From: Pseudomonas fluorescens
GTDB taxonomy: Bacteria > Pseudomonadota > Gammaproteobacteria > Pseudomonadales > Pseudomonadaceae
Reading direction: 5' to 3'
Length of the DNA: 64,000 bases
NCBI RefSeq assembly: GCF_902497775.2
Contig: NZ_OZ024668.1
Location: forward strand, 2,875,826 to 2,939,825
Numbering within the stretch: position 1 is the stretch's first letter; every line of letters starts with the position of its first letter. Below are positions 27,257-35,649 of this stretch, one piece after another. Made by a program: the position numbers and the translations under genes. The notes under the pieces were generated by a model, which searched no databases, was not told the origin of the DNA, and saw only the letters and a program-made list of their open reading frames with translations.

Positions 27257-28840
27257 CTAGGTACTGGCGCTCGCCCGCCCTTCGGCCAGACCATCGACCA
27301 GGCACCAGCCATTGCGGCCGTTATCCTTGGCCCGATACAGCGCCGAGTCGGCAGCGCCCATCAGCGTGTCGGCAGCGACCGGCTCCTTGACCGGGTAGCC
27401 CAGGGCAATACCGGCACTTGCCGTGACCCGCCCGGTGGGACTTTTGACATGTTCGATGGCCAGCGAGCGTATGGCCTCGAGGATGTCCTCGACAATCCTG
27501 CTGGCCCCTGCCGCGTCTGTGTTAGGCAGCAGCAGGGTGAATTCCTCGCCGCCGTAGCGCACGGCCAGATCGCCGGGGCGCTTGAGGCTGCCTTGAATGG
27601 CGGCGCCCACCGCACGCAGGCAGTCGTCGCCTGCAGGATGCCCATAGTTGTCGTTGAACAGCTTGAAGTAATCCAGGTCCATCATCACCAGCGCCAACGG
27701 ATAGCGTTGGCGTTTGGCCCGGCGAATTTCTTCTGCCAGGGCATTGTCGAGCCGGCGTCGATTGCCCAGGCCCGTGAGGCTGTCGCTTAACGCCAGGTCA
27801 CGAACCGTCTGGTGTGCACGGCGCAAGGCCGCCTCCATCACGATGCGTTCGCGCAACTGCCTGAGCACCAACGCGCCGAAGCTGCCCAAGCCCACCAGCA
27901 ACAACAGCAACACCACCGCCGTCTTGATCAGGTCATCACGCCAGGGGCCGATGATCGAAGTCCTCGACAGCCCCGCCTCAACCACCAGCGGGTAGGCGTC
28001 CAAGGCCTTGTAGGCGTAAAGACGCTGAGTACTGTCGACCACTGCGGTGGTTTCGACAACGCCCTCGGGTGAGTACGGAAGGTAGTCCTGGAAGATCTCA
28101 CTACCGGCCAGGCTGCCGCCAATGACCCGTTCGACAAAAGGCCGGCGAACCAGGATGGTGCCGTCCCGTTTGGCCAGCACCAGCGCGCCACGGTCATCGA
28201 TCTTGAACGCGCCGTAGAATTCGACGAAGTAATCGACCTTGACGGTGCCCAGCAGCACGCCGAAAAAAGACCCGTCGGGATTGTTGAGGCGTCTGGAAAT
28301 GGGAATGATCAAATCGCCGGTCGAGCGGCTTTTGACCACCGCACCGATGTAGACACCGCGGTCATCATGGGTGCGGTGATACTCGAAATAATCGCGGTCG
28401 GCGTTATTGGCATTGGTGGGGGTGTCGATCTTGTCGGTGACGATCCAGTGGCCGTCCGAGCCGTACACGAACAACCCGTGCAACTGCGGCATCAACTTGG
28501 CTTGCTGCTTGAGCAACTGGTGCAGCCGTGGCAGGTTCATCCGCGCAAATCCGTCGCCTTCGAGCCGCTCGCCCAGCATCGCGGTCACCACATCGACCTG
28601 GCGGATAGCGTCTTCGGCATGCTGGGCGGTGGCGCTGGCCAGGTTGGTGACCGAGTCATGGGCACTGGCGAAGGCGTGCCGGTAGTCACGCCAGATCCGC
28701 CAGCCCTCGATGCCGACGAACAACAGCACGACCACCAACATGAAGCTCAGAATCAAGCGGAACAACGGTGCCGAACGCCCTTCGCGTGGCGAGAACGAAT
28801 CGGCGGTTTGTTGCCCGTTCAGGTCATCGGATGGGTGCAT
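27257..28840 (-). CDS. Cache-domain diguanylate cyclase (GGDEF)
   Basis: Membrane-bound sensor of 527 residues. TM1 (LFRLILSFMLVVVLLFVGIEGW) is followed by a large periplasmic dCache region (~50-300) and TM2 (KTAVVLLLLLVGLGSFGALVL). The GGDEF domain has active site YGGEEF and an RPGD allosteric I-site five residues upstream. It should make cyclic di-GMP from two GTP with product inhibition, in response to an external ligand, probably a small organic acid, amine or amino acid. No EAL domain. Stand-alone gene. Confidence 0.94.
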   Translation of the reverse strand: MHPSDDLNGQQTADSFSPREGRSAPLFRLILSFMLVVVLLFVGIEGWRIWRDYRHAFASAHDSVTNLASATAQHAEDAIRQVDVVTAMLGERLEGDGFARMNLPRLHQLLKQQAKLMPQLHGLFVYGSDGHWIVTDKIDTPTNANNADRDYFEYHRTHDDRGVYIGAVVKSRSTGDLIIPISRRLNNPDGSFFGVLLGTVKVDYFVEFYGAFKIDDRGALVLAKRDGTILVRRPFVERVIGGSLAGSEIFQDYLPYSPEGVVETTAVVDSTQRLYAYKALDAYPLVVEAGLSRTSIIGPWRDDLIKTAVVLLLLLVGLGSFGALVLRQLRERIVMEAALRRAHQTVRDLALSDSLTGLGNRRRLDNALAEEIRRAKRQRYPLALVMMDLDYFKLFNDNYGHPAGDDCLRAVGAAIQGSLKRPGDLAVRYGGEEFTLLLPNTDAAGASRIVEDILEAIRSLAIEHVKSPTGRVTASAGIALGYPVKEPVAADTLMGAADSALYRAKDNGRNGWCLVDGLAEGRASAST

Positions 28841-29021
28841 ACAGGTCCCTGTTCCATAAAACTCCCACCACAGTGATAAACCACCTCCAAACTGACTGAT
28901 AACACGTGCCGTTTAACATAGACCACCGGTGCCCGCTCACCTAGCACCGACATGCAAAAAAGCGCGCTACGTCGCCGTTTTGTGAACGATACTGATCGTT
29001 GCGACAAACCCGGGACAGCGC

Positions 29022-29270
29022 ATGACCGACACCCTGCTAAACGAAATCTGTGCATTGGAAACCGCGCTGCAGCAAAGCCAGGTCAGAAACGACCGCATCA
29101 GGCTCGATGGCCTGTTGCATGAGTCATTCGAGGAAATCGGCCGCTCGGGCAGACATTATTGCAAAGCCACCGTGCTGCAGGATTTGAGTCACGCTTTGAA
29201 AGCCTGGCACTCAGCCGCTAGCCGCAGAATGCGTCGAGAATCTGCCGCTGCTCATTCACCTCAAGATTGA
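29022..29270 (+). pseudogene. Truncated NTF2-like (DUF4440/SnoaL-type) protein
   Basis: The first ~55 residues (EICALETALQQSQVRNDRIR, then LHESFEEIGRSGRHYCKATV) match the start of the ~125-residue NTF2-like family. After DLSHALKAWHSAASRR the family core is missing and the frame ends 82 residues in, inside the convergent gene. The usual beta-sheet half is absent, so the product is unlikely to fold normally. Truncation by an old deletion is the simplest reading. Confidence 0.6.
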
Positions 29271-29574
29271 GCCGATCAGGCACATAGCTGAGGTCGCGAC
29301 CCGGCGCCGACAGCACCCGTACCGAGCTCACGCCCGACAGCACCTTGGCAACCAGCAGCACTTCCTTGCCGACTTCCTGGCCGAACAAGATCTGCACGGC
29401 TTCAGACGAGCACTCCTGCACATCGCTGGTGTAAGCACTGGAGTCATCGGTGATGGCATCGGCGAGCTCGACGATCACCACGCGAAACACCAGCCAGCCG
29501 ACCAGCGCCAGGGCGAGTCCGAGAATCAGGGTGGGGAGCGCGTCGAGCACACTACGTGCTGCACTGTTGTCCAT
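29218..29574 (-). CDS. Membrane-anchored I78-type peptidase inhibitor-like protein
   Basis: 118 residues. An N-terminal membrane segment (LPTLILGLALALVGWLVFRVV) is followed by a domain with the I78 inhibitor pattern: Cys then SEAVQILFGQEVGKEVLLVA, then VRVLSAPGRDLSYVPDRLNLEV and a terminal Cys (ILDAFCG). The two Cys may form a disulfide, so the domain probably faces the periplasm. It likely protects against a serine or subtilisin-like protease. It overlaps the truncated NTF2-like frame by 53 bases. Confidence 0.78.
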   Translation of the reverse strand: MDNSAARSVLDALPTLILGLALALVGWLVFRVVIVELADAITDDSSAYTSDVQECSSEAVQILFGQEVGKEVLLVAKVLSGVSSVRVLSAPGRDLSYVPDRLNLEVNEQRQILDAFCG

Positions 29575-29634
29575 AAGAAGAGCGCCTTGAAAGTCAGCTC
29601 AGACCGAGTAGACAAAAGCGAGTTCCCTGACCGA

Positions 29635-30075
29635 TCAGCGGATGCGTTTGAAGTAGACGAGCTCCGGGTCCTGCTCGTCGAGGTTTTCAATGACACCGCT
29701 GGGCTCGAAACCGGCCTTGAGAATGAGCCGGCGCGAAGGCAGATTGGACTGGTTAGTCGAGATGAATAGCTTTTGCGTCGTGCACCTTGCCTCGGCTGCG
29801 AGCAGGAGCCGACGCGCGATGCCCTGACGTTGATACCCAGGAGCAACGACGACCAGGTTGATAAACCCGTAGTCGAAAAAGCTGTAGGTGAGCACGACAT
29901 AGCCAATCACCACGCCAGACTGCACTGCAACCTGGCATTGCTGCTGATCGACGGATTCACCAAGAAACTGCCCACGCCTGGCGTCAGTGCTGGCGTAGGC
30001 ATCGAATGTGAGCATTGCGCTGACATCGTCGGGTGTGGCGGTACGGATTGAGGTTTGATCGTGCGTTGCGCTCAT
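29635..30075 (-). CDS. GNAT-family N-acetyltransferase
   Basis: 146 residues, single GNAT fold. The acetyl-CoA pyrophosphate loop is in LVVVAPGYQRQGIARRLLLAAE (Q-x-x-G-I-A); motif B is seen in NLPSRRLILKAGFEPSGVIENL. Substrate unknown. A TMH-free soluble enzyme, probably transcribed alone. Confidence 0.88.
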   Translation of the reverse strand: MSATHDQTSIRTATPDDVSAMLTFDAYASTDARRGQFLGESVDQQQCQVAVQSGVVIGYVVLTYSFFDYGFINLVVVAPGYQRQGIARRLLLAAEARCTTQKLFISTNQSNLPSRRLILKAGFEPSGVIENLDEQDPELVYFKRIR

Positions 30076-30111
30076 TTCGCTTCCTGCTTTGAGTCAGAGT
30101 CCAAGCGCAGT

Positions 30112-30306
30112 CTACCCCTGACCCAACAATGCCGCATTCGCCTGACGAACCATGGCCACCCACTCCCCCGGACTGACCAGACCGGACTGCTCGAGATGCT
30201 GCGCGGCCATCAGGGCCTGGTCGTAATCAGCCTCTTGCAACGAACCTTCCCCCAGGAAGCGGGCCCTCCACTCCAGAATCGCCGCCATCCCTTTCTTCGT
30301 CTCCAT
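30112..30306 (-). CDS. Small hypothetical protein (64 aa)
   Basis: Starts METKKGMAAILEWRARFLGE at an ATG behind a G-rich stretch; an in-frame TTG at 30318 is the alternative. Helical, mildly amphipathic, no signal. The ending (PGEWVAMVRQANAALLGQG) looks like a regular helix. Not recognised. Confidence 0.55.
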   Translation of the reverse strand: METKKGMAAILEWRARFLGEGSLQEADYDQALMAAQHLEQSGLVSPGEWVAMVRQANAALLGQG

Positions 30307-30444
30307 CCCCGCCCCCAAAATGCACTGAAAACAGGTGAGACTGGGTCGCCACCTGAGCGGCGGCGAGGTTACAGGAGAACGACAGTTTTGAGAATGCTTC
30401 GTAATACCGTTTGTCGTCTGACGTCGCGTAGCCGCATACAGCCA

Positions 30445-30849
30445 CTAGCCCCGCGCACGTCCACGTTGCTCAAGGAAAACAGCCAGCCCCGCCAGCAAGA
30501 TAGCCACGCTGTAGGCAAACAGGCCGAGGTTGATACCCAGAATCATCTTTTCTGAACCGTCGCTAAGCACCATCGATCCACCGTAGCCATCACGCAACCA
30601 GTAGGCCATCAAGAATCCACCGGTGACGAACAACGTGAACAAGCTGGCAAGCTTGAGATCATCTCTGATCCACACCAGCCATACGCTATAGGCGCCAATT
30701 GCGGTGTTGGTAAACAGTTGCCAAGTCTCATGCAGCCGCGCGTGAGGCTCCCACGCCGGGTTGAACACATGAGTCTGGTTGATTTCAAGAACGGGCACCA
30801 CGACGGCGTAAAAAACGATACCGATCGACACCAGCAGCTTCGCTATCAT
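30445..30849 (-). CDS. Integral membrane protein (134 aa)
   Basis: AAGGAGG lies six bases before the ATG. Four hydrophobic helices are visible (LLVSIGIVFYAVVVPVLEIN, LFTNTAIGAYSVWLVWI, LASLFTLFVTGGFLMAYWL and NLGLFAYSVAILLAGLAVFL). The NPAWEPHARLHETWQLF loop after TM1 is shared by small DUF-type membrane proteins, but I cannot name the family. Confidence 0.78.
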   Translation of the reverse strand: MIAKLLVSIGIVFYAVVVPVLEINQTHVFNPAWEPHARLHETWQLFTNTAIGAYSVWLVWIRDDLKLASLFTLFVTGGFLMAYWLRDGYGGSMVLSDGSEKMILGINLGLFAYSVAILLAGLAVFLEQRGRARG

Positions 30850-31037
30850 GACCAACCTCCTTGTCCGCTTCTCGTCCTTGCAAGGTGATTACCATAGCCG
30901 ACTTGAGGACAGTTGCGTCGAGGCGATATGCGCTGGTACGCCGACGCGCAAGCTGCGCAAAAATGAAAAGCCCTGCAAGGCTTCAGTTGAGTGATGCGAC
31001 AAAGGCAACAGCACCCTTGCGATAGCCGCTGGGTTTT

Positions 31038-31211
31038 TCAGTTTTTGGGTTGCTCTGGATCATCCGCAGACTTGCTGTGCGCATCAGGTTGCTGCATCTG
31101 CAACGAGGGCTTGCTTCGGTCAGTGTCCTTGTCAATATGCTTGGGCTCATCGAAGCAGCCCTGGAGCAGAACCACTGCCGATGTGACAATCAAGGCTTTG
31201 GCGATGCGCAT
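31038..31211 (-). CDS. Small lipoprotein (57 aa)
   Basis: MRIAKALIVTSAVVLLQGCF has a lipobox (LQGC). The mature part is short, charged and probably disordered (DEPKHIDKDTDRSKPSLQ). GGAGGGA precedes the ATG. Small entericidin-like or envelope-stress lipoproteins look like this, but no family is assigned. Confidence 0.65.
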   Translation of the reverse strand: MRIAKALIVTSAVVLLQGCFDEPKHIDKDTDRSKPSLQMQQPDAHSKSADDPEQPKN

Positions 31212-31255
31212 CTTCGCTCCCTCCTGAATGAATGCTCGTGTGCGGCCTAATGGCT

Positions 31256-31507
31256 TCAAGCGCCTGATTCTGGGTCGCTGGCAGGTACGCCCCGCGGCTC
31301 CCGGGTGTTTTCGCCCGGATCGTTGATTTTTGCATCAGCATCAGGCGCGTCGTTTCTTGCGGTGTTGCCGGCTGGCGGATGCTCACTGGATACCGAGTTA
31401 TTGGAGTCCACATCCGTCATGTCTTGCTCGACAGAGGTTTCATTGTCTGTCGTGCGCGTTACGGCCTGCTGCGACCTGTTGCCGGGCGCGTTTTCGTCAA
31501 TGTCCAT
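31256..31507 (-). CDS. Disordered hydrophilic protein (83 aa)
   Basis: Composed almost entirely of Asp, Glu, Asn, Ser, Thr and Pro (DNETSVEQDMTDVDSNNSVS, later DAPDADAKINDPGENTREP), with no hydrophobic core and no signal. Weak ribosome site. Composition is what small disordered Pseudomonas proteins show, but a non-coding reading is possible. Confidence 0.45.
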   Translation of the reverse strand: MDIDENAPGNRSQQAVTRTTDNETSVEQDMTDVDSNNSVSSEHPPAGNTARNDAPDADAKINDPGENTREPRGVPASDPESGA

Positions 31508-31674
31508 GGCGGCTCTGCGTTGTGTTGCGCGCGATACCCGTGCTTACAGTTGAGAGGCGCCAGAACACGGCGAGTGCCAAGCACTGGACGAACGGCGGCT
31601 AGACGGTAACGCAACCGCAGTCTCTTGCGTATCATGTTCGGATCTGAAGGAATCAGGGCACTTGAGTACACATC

Positions 31675-32097
31675 ATGACTGACCGTGAACTGCTGAAACT
31701 GGCGGCCAGGGCTGCCGAATATGAACTCATCGAATGGACAGACGCCTGGCAAAGCGATCCTGGGAACCCACAAATCGCTAAACAGGGCTTTGTAATGCTC
31801 GTTGACGAGCATCGAGTGCTCTGGAACCCATTGGTCGATGATGGCGATGCGCTGCGCCTGGCGGTGAAGCTGCGCATTCATATCGATTGCGCGTTTCTGT
31901 GCGCAATGCCGAGAGACCTTTTTGGCAAGAACCCGGACGACTGGACGGATGGATCAGACCTCGACACTGATGACGAGTATGAATCCATGCGCCGCGCCAT
32001 TGTCCGCACTGTGGCCAAGATCGGAAAATCCAAATGCGCGCCGGCAAACCTGCAAGCATCAATAAAACGCCCGGCCGAGCCGGGCGTTAAGGGTTAA
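31675..32097 (+). CDS. Phage-like hypothetical protein (140 aa)
   Basis: Soluble protein beginning MTDRELLKLAARAAEYELIE with the core VLWNPLVDDGDALRLAVKLRI, a pattern common in small Pseudomonas prophage genes. The last codons run into the stem of the terminator at 32066-32088, so the natural C-terminus may be altered or the stem fortuitous. It supports a mobile origin for this stretch. Function unknown. Confidence 0.65.
   Translation: MTDRELLKLAARAAEYELIEWTDAWQSDPGNPQIAKQGFVMLVDEHRVLWNPLVDDGDALRLAVKLRIHIDCAFLCAMPRDLFGKNPDDWTDGSDLDTDDEYESMRRAIVRTVAKIGKSKCAPANLQASIKRPAEPGVKG
32066..32088 (-). terminator. Rho-independent terminator, minus strand
   Basis: Ten-bp stem AACGCCCGGC with GCCGGGCGTT, loop TCG on the minus strand, followed by TTATTG after the final TT. 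It lies six bases after the stop of the beta-barrel remnant and was probably its terminator. Confidence 0.7.
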
Positions 32098-32330
32098 AAC
32101 TTGACCTTGATACCAATCATCCCTTCATAGCTTCTGCCATCGTCGCCAAACGCCTTTTGATAACCGAGCGAACGACGGTGAGGTTCTGGTGATTGCCACC
32201 CAGCGGAGCGCTGAAGTCGATCAGTAACGTCAGCTTGAAGCCCATCATTCGAAGCACGCGATTGGCACCAGAACTCTGCGTGATATCGGTCAACATAAAA
32301 CCGGTCGTCCAGGCCATGAAAATCGCCTAA
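32094..32330 (-). pseudogene. C-terminal remnant of an outer-membrane beta-barrel protein, frameshifted
   Basis: Two minus-strand frames join into one sensible tail. One reads GFKLTLLIDFSAPLGGNHQN then LTVV; the other continues SLGYQKAFGDDGRSYEGMIG and ends IKVKF-stop. Alternating strands and a final Phe are the mark of a barrel C-terminus. The frame change falls near 32175-32185. No start or upstream barrel is seen, and a fitting terminator follows the stop. Family not identified. Confidence 0.55.
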
Positions 32331-32349
32331 ACGCAGGACTTGGCGAACG

Positions 32350-32706
32350 CTACTTCGTGAAGTCTTTTGGACATACGCTGATCTGCCCGGACGCTCGCGA
32401 GATCGGGTCGCGGTATCTATTACCAACCCACAAAACCGACTGCTGACTGTCCTTCTCAACGACCATAGCGGCACAGCCCAAGTTGCAAGGCTCGCTGGAG
32501 GTGAAACATATATTCTGACCGGTGAACCGGTATAGGCCCTGTGGCCAACCCGAACAATCGTACATTCCTAGCCCTGGGCAGGAATACTCTTCAACGCCTC
32601 CCACGGCGACAACAGTGGATCCAATAACACCCTGAAGGCCATTTTCCGCCACAGCCAGATGGCACATACATACTGAAGCGAGGAGCAGGAGCGATTGTTT
32701 GAACAT
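32350..32706 (-). CDS. Secreted Cys-rich hypothetical protein (118 aa)
   Basis: Signal peptide (MFKQSLLLLASVCMCHLAVA) followed by a ~98-residue mature part with six Cys (YSCPG, YDCSG, NICFT, EPCNLGC, SVCPK), which suggests three disulfides and export. No family recognised. Base composition is lower in GC than the flanking core genes, fitting the accessory region. Confidence 0.65.
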   Translation of the reverse strand: MFKQSLLLLASVCMCHLAVAENGLQGVIGSTVVAVGGVEEYSCPGLGMYDCSGWPQGLYRFTGQNICFTSSEPCNLGCAAMVVEKDSQQSVLWVGNRYRDPISRASGQISVCPKDFTK

Positions 32707-32848
32707 GAAATTCTCGAGCAAGCTAGAAATAACTAAGTGTTCTTAAAATACCGAATTTATATTCCAAGTTAAATAGTACCGAATAGCCACCACGGGACCA
32801 TCCAATGCGGCACTCTCATTCAAGGACTCGCAGGACAAAACGACGCTC

Positions 32849-33082
32849 TTAGCGTTGAGCATCCTGCACAGTGACTCTCACTCCCGTGGCCACAATCTCG
32901 TACTCGGTTTCAGAAATCTTTCTCACGTCACCACCGAATTGCATTTCGAAATGCCTCAGGCCTTCATGTCGAACCATGCCATGTGGCGAGCGCTCAACGG
33001 TCTCGTCCTGATAGATGTTAATCACGTACTCCACATTATCCGTGCCGACACCAATGAGTTTTCCAACATATTTATCTGCCAT
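32849..33082 (-). CDS. Small soluble hypothetical protein (77 aa)
   Basis: ATG with GGGAG upstream (MADKYVGKLIGVGTDNVEYV). The pattern is beta-rich and ends EYEIVATGVRVTVQDAQR. No signal or membrane segment. An in-frame start nine codons earlier lacks a ribosome site. Not recognised. Confidence 0.62.
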   Translation of the reverse strand: MADKYVGKLIGVGTDNVEYVINIYQDETVERSPHGMVRHEGLRHFEMQFGGDVRKISETEYEIVATGVRVTVQDAQR

Positions 33083-33232
33083 GTCCGAACTCCCTGCGTG
33101 AAGCCTCAAAGTAGCTGGTGTGGACAGATTGATCCACTGCCTTGAGCGGTTTGGCTGACCATGCTATTGGTCTGTGCGCGAGCGTGCTCGTACCACAGAG
33201 GTACGCCCCGGCCCAATCAGCGAAGGCGAAGC

Positions 33233-33709
33233 ATGGATCTGCAATTCGAGCGACTAAGCGAAATCAGTTACGCGGACCTCATTGAGCTCAATAATAACCC
33301 CCTTGTCTTGCGCCAGATGCCCTTGGGCCGCCCTGATTTTGACGAAGTCAAATGCTCGGCGTGGGTCGAGCAGAAGGAGTCGCAGTGGGCGCTCAATGGC
33401 TATGGCCTTTGGGCGTTCATCATTGATCAGAAATTTGCAGGCTGGGGTGGCTTGCAGCAAGAAGAAGGCGATGCAGATCTGGCCATGGTGCTGCATCCAA
33501 ACTACTGGAGGTTCGGTAAAGCCATTTATGACGAGATCGTTCGGCGGGCCTTTGAAGAAATGGGATTAAAATCCATCACTATCTTGCTTCCGCCTACAAG
33601 AACGCGCGTCAAGGGTGTCCTCAGGCTCGGGTTTCGACAAGACGGCGAGATCAATGTGGATGGCTGTCATTTTATTCGCTACCGGCTCCTCGCCAATCTC
33701 ACCCGTTGA
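33233..33709 (+). CDS. GNAT-family acetyltransferase (RimJ/RimL-like)
   Basis: 158 residues beginning MDLQFERLSEISYADLIELN. The order FAGWGGLQQEEGDADLAMVL, PNYWRFGKAIYDEIVRRAF, then RVKGVLRLGFRQDGEINVDG is that of RimJ/RimL-type acetyltransferases, but the acetyl-CoA loop (YWRFGKA) is divergent. Substrate unknown. It precedes a chorismate-mutase-like gene by 40 bases. Confidence 0.7.
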   Translation: MDLQFERLSEISYADLIELNNNPLVLRQMPLGRPDFDEVKCSAWVEQKESQWALNGYGLWAFIIDQKFAGWGGLQQEEGDADLAMVLHPNYWRFGKAIYDEIVRRAFEEMGLKSITILLPPTRTRVKGVLRLGFRQDGEINVDGCHFIRYRLLANLTR

Positions 33710-33749
33710 GCGCCTTTAAAACCCCGCTCATTACAAAGGAAATTATTAA

Positions 33750-34085
33750 ATGGACGTAGAATGCACATCAATCGAAGACGTTCGTCAGCATATCGATAAA
33801 ATCGACCGCGCTGTCGTTTCGCTCCTCGCTAGCCGGGGGAGATTTGTCACGCAGGCGGCGAGATTCAAGAAAACGTCCGATGACGTGCGTGCTCCTGCAC
33901 GGGTAGAGCAGGTAATCAAAAAGGTTCGCGAATTTGCTAACGATACTGGCGCCTCGCCAGAGGTCGTAGAGAAGGTGTACAGGGCCATGATCGCAGCATT
34001 TATTGAGGAAGAGCTGAGGACTCACGCAACCTACGAGTCGGTGCCCCTCGTGCAGACATGCCACGAATCCAACGGCAGTGTTTGA
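33750..34085 (+). CDS. AroQ-class chorismate mutase-like protein
   Basis: 111-residue all-helical protein. The pattern VRQHIDKIDRAVVSLLASRG, FVTQAARFKK and the R-x-x-x-V-I-K-K helix ends in AFIEEELR; this is the CM_2/AroQ fold. PchB-type isochorismate-pyruvate lyases share it, so salicylate chemistry is possible. Active-site candidates are the Arg of SRGRF, Lys40-41 and the Glu of IEEEL. It is an orphan, without pheA, pch or other shikimate genes nearby. AAGGAAATTATTAAATG gives a clear start. Confidence 0.78.
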   Translation: MDVECTSIEDVRQHIDKIDRAVVSLLASRGRFVTQAARFKKTSDDVRAPARVEQVIKKVREFANDTGASPEVVEKVYRAMIAAFIEEELRTHATYESVPLVQTCHESNGSV

Positions 34086-34204
34086 CTCTGCCCCTTAGGA
34101 CAACCCGCGAGTGCGGCATGGATTGGCTGTGCCTTGCGGTCCACGACCAACGAAAACTCCGACTGAGGATCCAGTCGGAGCGCTGGGATTGCTCCGCGGT
34201 TAAA

Positions 34205-34591
34205 TCACGGCCGACCGTAAACAGCAAAGTTCAGGTTGGTCGAGCTCTTGCCCGCAGCGAAAAGCCCCCGCAGGTTTTTCATTGAAACAGAACGGATGTT
34301 GAACGATTCGGAGGATACGCTGGGTGTCACTTCGACGTAGTGGAGGTTCTTGTCGCTGCCGCCGGAGTAGTCCAGCCGAACCATGAAGGTCCCTGACCCG
34401 GCAGCCGAAACCAGTTTGAAGGATTTGTACTGCTGGATTGCAGACTCAACAAAGTTGGGGCCTGCCCTCTCACCTTCTTTGCTTTTGATTTCGCAACGAC
34501 CATTGCCCAGGAAAGTGAATCCATCCAACTCTGCCTGCACTGCGGCAGTAAAGGATTCGCGCGGATCAATCGCACCTTGTTCATCAAGCAT
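34205..34591 (-). CDS. Hypothetical protein (128 aa)
   Basis: AAGGAG seven bases before the ATG. Begins MLDEQGAIDPRESFTAAVQA and ends with beta-like segments (SGTFMVRLDYSGGSDKNLHY and SSTNLNFAVYGRP). No signal. It might be a lipocalin or small immunity-like fold, but no family is recognised. Confidence 0.62.
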   Translation of the reverse strand: MLDEQGAIDPRESFTAAVQAELDGFTFLGNGRCEIKSKEGERAGPNFVESAIQQYKSFKLVSAAGSGTFMVRLDYSGGSDKNLHYVEVTPSVSSESFNIRSVSMKNLRGLFAAGKSSTNLNFAVYGRP

Positions 34592-34874
34592 GACTCATCT
34601 CCTTATGAGTTGAACTTCCTTACAGCACTGTAAATTCTAGTCTGGGGCCGACTGGCATCAAGGTCAGGTGCCCCACTACTGACGGACGGTGCCCTCCCTC
34701 AGGCGGTGTGTGCGCAGGCACCTGAAGGGTTGAAGGATGCGACGGATCAGGCGTGCGTGACCGCTCGTTCGAAAAGGGAACCACCGAGCGTTTAGCGTCG
34801 CGTCTGCCCCATGAGATCTTTACCCAGACGCTAATCGAGTGCCCCCGGCGCAATCACGTGGTGAGGTTTCGCGA
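34592..34874. other. Gene-free stretch
   Basis: 283 bases between two minus-strand genes. It contains several short direct and inverted GGTGCC/GGCACC-like words but no convincing gene, tRNA or terminator. It probably holds the promoter of the 34205-34591 gene. Confidence 0.4.
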
Positions 34875-35207
34875 TTAGCGCAAGCTGATAACAACCTTGC
34901 GCGCGAGCATGCCCACGAGCATGCCAGCGATGGTCAGGAGCACATCGGCGCTGAACTTTGCCGAGTAATCAGGCGCATAAATACGGTCATGGGTGTAGAA
35001 GGTCGGGCCCGTGTTGAACACCGCGTGGTAGCCATTGGGAAAGAATGCCACCAGGCACAGCACCACGATCAAACCCAGGGTCCAGGCACCGGTACCGTCA
35101 TAGGACTGGCTGCGGAACCAGAGGAGAATCCAGGTGAGTACGGCAGCGAAGATGGGGGTCCAGAATTGCGAGGTAATGGCGTCGTAGAATTCTATGGGGA
35201 AGTACAT
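34875..35207 (-). CDS. Small integral membrane protein (110 aa)
   Basis: ATG with AAAGGAATC upstream. Helices are FWTPIFAAVLTWILLWF, WTLGLIVVLCLVAFF and VLLTIAGMLVGMLARKVVI, separated by a periplasmic-looking loop (NTGPTFYTHDRIYAPDYSAK). Not recognised. A much longer in-frame opening upstream is rejected as unlike the rest in composition. Confidence 0.68.
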   Translation of the reverse strand: MYFPIEFYDAITSQFWTPIFAAVLTWILLWFRSQSYDGTGAWTLGLIVVLCLVAFFPNGYHAVFNTGPTFYTHDRIYAPDYSAKFSADVLLTIAGMLVGMLARKVVISLR

Positions 35208-35649
35208 GGCGTTGCTGATTCCTTTCAATGACTCGGGTCGAGAAGGTTCCCGCGATGCGTGTACCACCCTGAGTGCACGGGTTTTACACTGTTGGCTGCA
35301 TAGCGCGGGGAATTCTATCAACCTGGGGAGGAATGTCACCCAAGGCCTGGAGCTTGTGGAAAAATGAGAATCGTCTGATGTCGAATTCAAGGTGGCGCAG
35401 GTAGCTTGACCTACCCTTTTGAACCAGTACGAATTAGCAATGAACATACACAATTCGGAATTAACGCAAAGCAAGCAATTATAAGCTAAAGATAGTATCG
35501 CTTGCAAGTGTTTTTACTGCACTTTCCGGGTGCACGCCCGCCAATCTTCCTGATATAAAACAAAACAACCTTAACAACTATTATTACAACGAACTCAAGT
35601 CTGAAAATCCTGATTACCACTGGGAATTTGTTGAGAGGTCATACAGCCA
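35208..35649. other. AT-rich gene-free stretch
   Basis: 442 bases, the AT-richest part of the window with A/T runs at 35540-35600. No gene seen. It should hold the promoter of the fimbrial adhesin remnant. The composition is that of acquired, H-NS/MvaT-silenced DNA. Confidence 0.5.

Noticed and set aside
27189..27260. 23-codon frame with a purine-rich leader (MSPQTKKLLGKATLEAPVQA)
   Set aside because: Good ribosome-like site, but too short to judge and no relative recognised.
31305..31609. Several overlapping plus-strand frames
   Set aside because: Antisense to the hydrophilic 83-residue frame; composition erratic, no ribosome sites.
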